Assembly (NCBI GenBank): GCA_025998595.1
Contig: BNWE01000073.1
Span: 1 to 6,619, forward strand
Reading direction: 5' to 3'
Length of the DNA stretch: 6,619 nucleotides
From: Alphaproteobacteria bacterium
GTDB taxonomy: Bacteria; Pseudomonadota; Alphaproteobacteria; UBA3830
The translations under genes were made by a program, and so were the position numbers. The notes under the pieces were generated by a model. That model had not been told where the DNA came from and made no database searches. It saw only the letters and a list, made by a program, of their open reading frames with translations. Shown here piece after piece: positions 5,741 to 6,619 of this stretch. The first letter of the stretch is position 1. Every line of letters starts with the position of its first letter.

Positions 5741-6619
5741 CTTTTTCCTCGTTTATGTTTTGTGAATCGAAAATTAGATTCATCTTTTTTGCGCGTTCGT
5801 TATCGGCTGCAATTTCTGCGTCTATTTCTTCGATATCATAGCCAAGTTCAGAAACAACTTCTGCGCGAGATTTGAATCCGCAGCGAACCGCATTCATTTG
5901 TGCATTTTGTTCTTTCAATGGATCAACCCAAGCAAATCCCTGCGGAATCCACTTAACCAAAGAAAATGTAGGATCGTTTGAAATTTTTATTGCATCAGAT
6001 AAAATCGCCAGTTCAATCCACTTATTCCAAATTGGTCTGCAAAGTTGAAACACAATTAAGTTGTGTTGTAGCGATGTACATTTTCTTCGAAATTCGACAA
6101 GGCCAGCTCGAATTGACGAGTAATTTACATCGCTCAAATCGCCTGTAAGTTGTTCGTAGGTAATTCCTAAACCAACAGAAATTGCACGAAGCTGTTGTTT
6201 TATGAAAACTTCGTAGGTTCCTCCAACATCAGCTGGAGAAGAAAATTTTACATCCTCACCTGGATCCAAAAATTGCATCGTTCCTGGTTCAAGGCCAGCA
6301 AATGCCGCCCCATGTCCATTGGCCTCACCTTCTCCAAAAACATTATCTTCTGGATCCAAGCGAGTTACGAATCCAGCAAACATTGCCGCCGTTTTTTTGC
6401 GAACCAACTCTGCATCCTCGTATTGATCAAGGTCATGCAATTTCAGAAGAACATTACTCAACCACGGTTCACCACGAATTTGTCCAGGTCGCAGCGGTTT
6501 AAAAATATGCAAAATTTCCGATGCCAATATTCGCACTGATTCATGCCCACCGCAGATGTCGCCTGGATGCTCCTTATATAAATGATAGGCAACGCGCTTT
6601 CCGGTTTTATCGAATTCGA
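5718..6619 (-). CDS. Phage portal protein, lambda gpB family (5' end outside window)
   Basis: This is the C-terminal 299 residues of a lambda-family portal protein, the dodecameric ring at the capsid vertex through which DNA is packaged and to which the tail joins. The frame is open to the window edge; a GTG at 6536 is internal and not the start, because family-like sequence (EFDKTGKRVAYHLYKEHPGD) runs on upstream of it. Hallmarks in order are HIFKPLRPGQIRGEPW, the helix LHDLDQYEDAELVRKK, a glycine-rich loop with LEPGTMQFLDPGEDVKF, ADVGGTYEVFIKQQLRAI, then LTGDLSDVNYSSIRAG and FRRKC. The charged, low-complexity C-terminal tail (EEKDDSEDTQ) is usual. Its last 23 bases overlap the start of the protease gene, suggesting coupled translation. 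No break is seen in the visible part. The full family length is around 500 residues, so roughly 200 are missing to the right of the window. Confidence 0.95.
   Translation of the reverse strand, partial: EFDKTGKRVAYHLYKEHPGDICGGHESVRILASEILHIFKPLRPGQIRGEPWLSNVLLKLHDLDQYEDAELVRKKTAAMFAGFVTRLDPEDNVFGEGEANGHGAAFAGLEPGTMQFLDPGEDVKFSSPADVGGTYEVFIKQQLRAISVGLGITYEQLTGDLSDVNYSSIRAGLVEFRRKCTSLQHNLIVFQLCRPIWNKWIELAILSDAIKISNDPTFSLVKWIPQGFAWVDPLKEQNAQMNAVRCGFKSRAEVVSELGYDIEEIDAEIAADNERAKKMNLIFDSQNINEEKDDSEDTQ

Larger units (their letters stand above)
1..6619 (-). mobile_element. Prophage late operon segment: lambda-like head genes plus P2-like baseplate genes
   Basis: All recognisable genes are phage morphogenesis genes on one strand, in the order portal, S49 protease, decoration, capsid, connector, Z, terminator-like, V, W, J. 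This is the standard virion-assembly order. Most junctions overlap or leave only a few bases, for example ATGA overlaps at 2231-2234 and 819-822, so the block is probably a single late transcript. Both ends are cut by the window. Integrase, attachment sites, terminase, lysis and sheath/tube genes are not in view. Frame breaks in V and J argue that the element may be defective. Whether it is integrated or a free phage cannot be told from this stretch. Confidence 0.9.

Noticed and set aside
1..6619. tRNA, CRISPR array, toxin-antitoxin, defence or insertion-sequence genes
   Set aside because: I looked for these on both strands and saw no cloverleaf, no spaced direct repeats, no transposase motifs and no cargo gene. 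The visible content is structural phage genes.

Overview
The window is a piece of a tailed-phage late operon, most likely a prophage in a moderately AT-rich proteobacterium. Every supported gene lies on the minus strand, so it reads from right to left. The head genes resemble phage lambda (B, C with a nested Nu3-like gene, D, E, FII). The tail genes start lambda-like (Z, then a U/gp37-like protein) and switch to the contractile-tail baseplate set of P2 and Mu (V, W, J). The same head and baseplate combination is known from Wolbachia phage WO and related prophages of Alphaproteobacteria. The host could therefore be an intracellular alphaproteobacterium, but this is inferred from gene order and protein style and is not proven.

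In reading order the layout is: the C-terminal 299 residues of the portal protein (5718-6619); an S49 head-maturation protease (4715-5740) with a second in-frame start, under a very strong ribosome binding site, for a scaffold-like product (4715-4957); the head decoration protein (4321-4710); the major capsid protein (3306-4310); an FII-like head-tail connector (2971-3297); a gap of 209 bases holding a long hairpin and short reading frames (2762-2970); minor tail protein Z (2231-2761); a tail-terminator-like protein (1764-2234); baseplate spike V (1161-1774); baseplate W/gp25 (819-1154); and baseplate J (1-822). Genes abut or overlap by a few bases, most with a recognisable Shine-Dalgarno sequence, as expected of one co-transcribed and translationally coupled unit. 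No internal promoter or terminator, tRNA, CRISPR array or insertion sequence was seen.

The portal, protease/scaffold, decoration and capsid proteins would build and mature the procapsid. The connector, Z and terminator-like proteins would close the head and tail ends. V, W and J would form the spike and wedge of the baseplate. Head genes look intact. Two tail genes are broken: V needs a one-base shift at a run of six A, and J has lost its frame and about 30 codons in the middle and ends in unrecognised sequence. J's breaks lie at or near the two arms of a perfect 15-base inverted repeat. This suggests a decaying prophage, or local assembly or amplification errors.

I did not find a clearly new defence or regulatory system. 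The points most worth a second look are the nested scaffold gene, the damaged and rearranged J gene with its unknown end, the hairpin between the FII-like gene and Z, and a Cys-X-Cys tip on the spike protein where relatives such as P2 carry a His-X-His iron site.
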